From Homarus americanus (lineage: Eukaryota > Arthropoda > Malacostraca > Decapoda > Nephropidae), in NCBI RefSeq assembly GCF_018991925.1, contig NW_024751813.1, forward strand, positions 1-64,000: a stretch of 64,000 nt of DNA, in the 5' to 3' direction. Below are positions 60,101 through 64,000 of the stretch, in pieces. The notes under the pieces were generated by a model, which saw only the letters and a list, made by a program, of their open reading frames with translations, was not told the DNA's origin and did no database searches. Each line of letters begins with the position of its first letter. Position 1 is the stretch's first letter. The position numbers and the translations under genes are program-made.

Positions 60101-62352
60101 AACACACCGGGCACATCTCTCCATGTACAGTGTGCTTTACCTGCGTGTGGTGAAGGAACACAGTCAACACACCGGGCACCTCTCTCCATGTACAGTGCTT
60201 ACCTGCGTGTGTGGTGAAGGAACACAGTCAACACACCTGGGGCACCTCTCCATGTGCTGTGCTTACCTGCGTGTGGTGAAGGAAATTACGTCAACACACC
60301 GGGCAATATCCCTCCATGTAACAGTGCGCTTTCTTTGCACCGCAGTGGTGCGAACACAGTCATCACACCGGGCACATTCCATACAGTGCTTGTCTGGGTG
60401 TGGTGAAGGAACACAGTCAACACACCGGCACAATCCCCATGGTATTGTAGTGCTTTTACCCGCGGTAGCGGCGGATGTACACCGGGCACATCTCCATGTA
60501 CAGTGCTTACCTGCGTGAAGGACACAGTCAACACACCGGGCAATAACCTCCATGTATTGTGGTGCTGCCCGCGTGGTGACAGTCAACACCGGGCACACCC
60601 TCCATGTTGTGCTTTTTACCGCGTGTGGTGAAGGAACAGTCAACACACCGCACCTCTCCGCGGCCAGTGCAAGCTTTTACCTGCGTGTGGTGAAGGAAAT
60701 ACAGTCAACACACCGGCACCTCTCCATGTACAAGGCTGCGCTTTACCTGCGTGTGTGCAATAAACAGTCACATACCGGCACACATCCTCCATGTATGAAA
60801 AGGCTTTACCTGTGTGGTGAAGGGACACAGTCAACACACCGGAGCAATATCCCTCCATGTGTGCTTACCTGCGTGTGGTGAAGGGAACAGCGGGGCGGCA
60901 TCCCTCCATGTACAGTGCTTTACCTGCGGTGGTGAAGGAACACAGTCACACACCGGGCAATATCCCTCCATGTACAGCGGGGCTTTACCCTGGTGCGTGG
61001 TGAAGGAACAGTCAACAGGCACATCCCTCCATGTACAGTGTATGAATGCGTGTGTGAAGGAATCACAGTCAACACACCGGGCAATATCCCTCCATGGCCA
61101 GTGCGTGCCACCTGCGTGTGGTGAAGGGAACTACAGTCAGCCCGCCCCAGCAATATCTCCATGTGGCTGTTGCTTTTGCCTGCGTGTGGTGAAGGAAATG
61201 AACACACGTAAGCACCTCTCTCCATGTACAGTGGCTTTACCTGCGTGTGGTGAAGGAACACACACCGGGCACATCCCTCCATGTGTTGTGCGTGCGCTTT
61301 ACCTGCGTGTGGTGAAGGAATTAGCAGCACAACACACCCGGGCACATCCTCCATGTACAGTGCGCTTTAATGTGTGTGAAGGAACACAGTCAAATACACC
61401 GGGCACCTCTCTCCATGTACAGTGCTTTACCTGCGTGTGGTGAAGGAACACAGCGTCAACACACCGGGCACATCCCTCCATGTACAGTATGGTGAAGGAA
61501 TATTACAGTCACCACACCGGGCACATCCCTCCATGCGCGGTGCTTTACCTATGTGGTGAAGGAACACAGTCAACACACCGGGCACCTCTTCCATGTACAG
61601 TGCTTTACCCCAGTGTAGAAGGAACACAGTCAACACACGGCACCTCCCTCCATGTACAGTGCTTTACCTGCGTGTGGTGAAGGAACACAGTCATCATTGT
61701 CGGCACATCCCCTCCATGTACAGTGCTTACCTGCGTGGTGAAGGAAATCACAGTCAACAATACACCGGGCACCTCCCTTGCAGGCAGTGCTTTACCTGCG
61801 TGGTGAAGGAACACAGTCAACACACCGGCACATCTCTCCGCGTACAGTGCTTTACCTGCGTGTGGTGAAGAACACAGTCAACACACCGGCACCTCTCCAT
61901 GTGCAGTGCGCTTTACCGTGCGGTGGTAAAGCGAACATGTAGCCAACACACCGGGCACATCCCCTCCATGTACAGTGCATTTACCTGCGTGTGGTGAAGG
62001 AACACAGAAGTCAACACACCGGGCACACCCCTCCATGTATTGCGCTTACCTGCGTGTGGTGAAGGAACACAGTCAACACACCGGGCACCTCTCTCTCCAT
62101 GCATGCGCCTTTACCCGCGTGTGAAGGAATACAGTCAACACACCGGGCACCTCTCTCCATGTACAGTGCTTTACCCGCGTGTGGTGAAGGAACACAGTCA
62201 ACACACCGCACATCTCCATGTACAGTGCTTGACCGCGTGTGGTGAAGGAACACAGTCAACATACCGGGCACCTCTCCATGCGGCTGTAGTGCTTTACCTG
62301 CGTGTGTGTGAAGGAACACAGTCAACACACCGGGCACATCCCTCCATGTACA
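45130..62352. repeat. 63-bp satellite, ~17.2 kb, roughly 270-280 copies
   Basis: Each unit contains in order AAGGAACACAGTCAACACAC, CGGGCACATCCCTCCATGTA and CAGTGCTTTACCTGCGTGTG then GTG. A second form has CACCTCTCTCC in place of CACATCCCTCC. Since 63 is divisible by three, frames stay open for many units (KEHSQHTG, PPCTVLYLRV and similar peptides); the longest are about 260 codons and none is a gene. Single-base losses in GGG, TTT and GG runs and substitutions such as CATG to CGCG are scattered throughout. Confidence 0.97.
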
Positions 62353-62580
62353 GTGTTTACCATTTTGCAATTTAAGGAACCATTTCAGAATCTTTATTCC
62401 ATCTCTTCCCTTCAGGCAACGTTAAGATAATATACCATTACTCTCAGAAGAAAGAAAATACCATAGAGCCAGATACCATTTCACTACCTCTCGAGACGTC
62501 TGAGCTACGGTTTGATGTAACAGAATCTACAACCTTGATGAGTTACTGATGCAATTTGTGTCTGAGATATGGCCGAGTTG

Positions 62581-62581
<1 letters not shown>
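62353..62581. other. Unique DNA
   Basis: Nothing recognised. Confidence 0.5.

Positions 62582-62616
<35 letters not shown>
62582..62616. repeat. (CA)n microsatellite
   Basis: About 17 CA units. Confidence 0.96.
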
Positions 62617-62618
<2 letters not shown>

Positions 62619-62776
62619 CACAGGAAGATAAACTGGTGCAATATCACCGGTTTGCAGGAAGCTTGGTATCATCACACTAGGCACTACAAACCTGGCTGGA
62701 TGACGGGCTGTTGCATACACACACTGGTATACTCGTCAGCTGTCTTGTTTGAGCAGATGAAGCGACCTACACGCAC

Positions 62777-63480
<704 letters not shown>

Positions 63481-63539
63481 ATCCATCCATACATACATAC
63501 ATACATACATACATACATACATACATCCATCCATCCATA
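63481..63539. repeat. (TACA)n/(TCCA)n microsatellite
   Basis: TACA run bounded on both sides by TCCA. Confidence 0.95.
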
Positions 63540-63546
63540 GATGTGG

Positions 63547-63712
63547 TTCAGATTCACTCAGGTACATACAGGTGTGTACCGATTCACCAGGTACATACAG
63601 GAGTGTCCCGATTCACCCAGGTACATAGGAGTGTACCGATTCACTCAGGTACATACAGGTGTGTACCGATTACCTCAGGTACATACAGGAGTGTCCCGAT
63701 TCACTCAGGTCT
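63547..63712. repeat. ~30-bp tandem repeat, about 6 copies
   Basis: Units of GATTCACTCAGGTACATACA plus GG(T/A)GTGTACC. Confidence 0.92.
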
Positions 63713-63765
63713 TCGGTTGAGTCCAAAATCACAAACGTTCATCACTATTTTACGAGAACTAATAC

Positions 63766-63796
63766 CAGACAGACAGACAGAGACAGACAGACAGTA
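63766..63796. repeat. (GACA)n microsatellite
   Basis: GACA units with one GAGACA break. Confidence 0.94.
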
Positions 63797-63938
63797 CCCA
63801 CTCTCTCCCCTTGAACCTATAACAGCAGAAATAATGTCAGTTCCGAGTGGACGGCATAACCTATTCTTATACTGATTGAACATGTATATCCCTGGCTGAC
63901 GAGAGAGGGGGAGCACCTGATCCACCTGAAATATGAAC

Positions 63939-63939
<1 letters not shown>

Positions 63940-63992
<53 letters not shown>
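63940..63992. repeat. (CA)n microsatellite
   Basis: About 26 CA units near the right window edge. Confidence 0.96.
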
Positions 63993-63994
<2 letters not shown>

Positions 63995-64000
63995 GGTCTT

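Noticed and set aside
45081..62375. Dozens of Cys/His-containing open frames on both strands that resemble zinc-finger-like or secreted repeats
   Set aside because: All derive from the 63-bp unit (21 codons); overlapping frames on both strands give equally long peptides.

Overview
This window is eukaryotic and almost certainly from an arthropod, most likely a decapod crustacean. The support is about ten interstitial blocks of the arthropod telomere-type pentamer TTAGG/CCTAA on both strands, an extreme load of micro-, mini- and satellite arrays with long (CA)n tracts, and non-LTR retrotransposon remnants. I recognise no intact host protein gene, no tRNA or rRNA gene and no CRISPR. Most long open frames here are by-products of tandem repeats whose unit contains no stop codon.

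Layout. 1-1980: minus-strand CR1/L2-type LINE remnant, with ORF1 carrying an SGNH esterase with all catalytic blocks and ORF2 an APE-type endonuclease that runs off the left edge; frames are broken. 2.0-11 kb: successive satellites with units of 22, 28, 41, 31, 13, 30, 20 and 50 bp. 11-13 kb: TTAGG-variant blocks and two copies of a small MITE-like repeat. 14.44-15.20 kb and 20.45-21.18 kb: two copies of one ~0.75 kb LTR-like element, each sitting inside a simple repeat. 16.8-17.9 kb: a 22-bp array that is the inverted relative of the one at 2.7 kb. 18.0-18.8 kb: C-rich array. 24.14-28.11 kb: about 4 kb of a 12-bp satellite. 28.2-29.6 kb: G-rich array. 30.4-31.7 kb: CpG-rich 19-bp array. 34.1-35.35 kb: plus-strand LINE remnant (RT motifs, 3' UTR, microsatellite tail). 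35.43-35.55 kb: third MITE copy, with inverted ends. 35.6-45 kb: mostly unique AT-rich DNA with microsatellites and a few splice-donor-like signals. 45.13-62.35 kb: a ~17 kb, 63-bp satellite. 62.4-64 kb: unique DNA and (CA)n.

The most unusual observation is that the 12-bp satellite, read on the minus strand, is a run of hundreds of consensus 5' splice sites (CAG|GTAAG or CAG|GTGAG). Its main variable base falls exactly on the +3 purine position. Read on the plus strand, the GTAAG-type units contain the same eight bases as the 5' end of U1 snRNA (CTTACCTG). The 17 kb satellite carries a related TTACCTG core in each unit. Whether this is chance or function cannot be decided from sequence alone.
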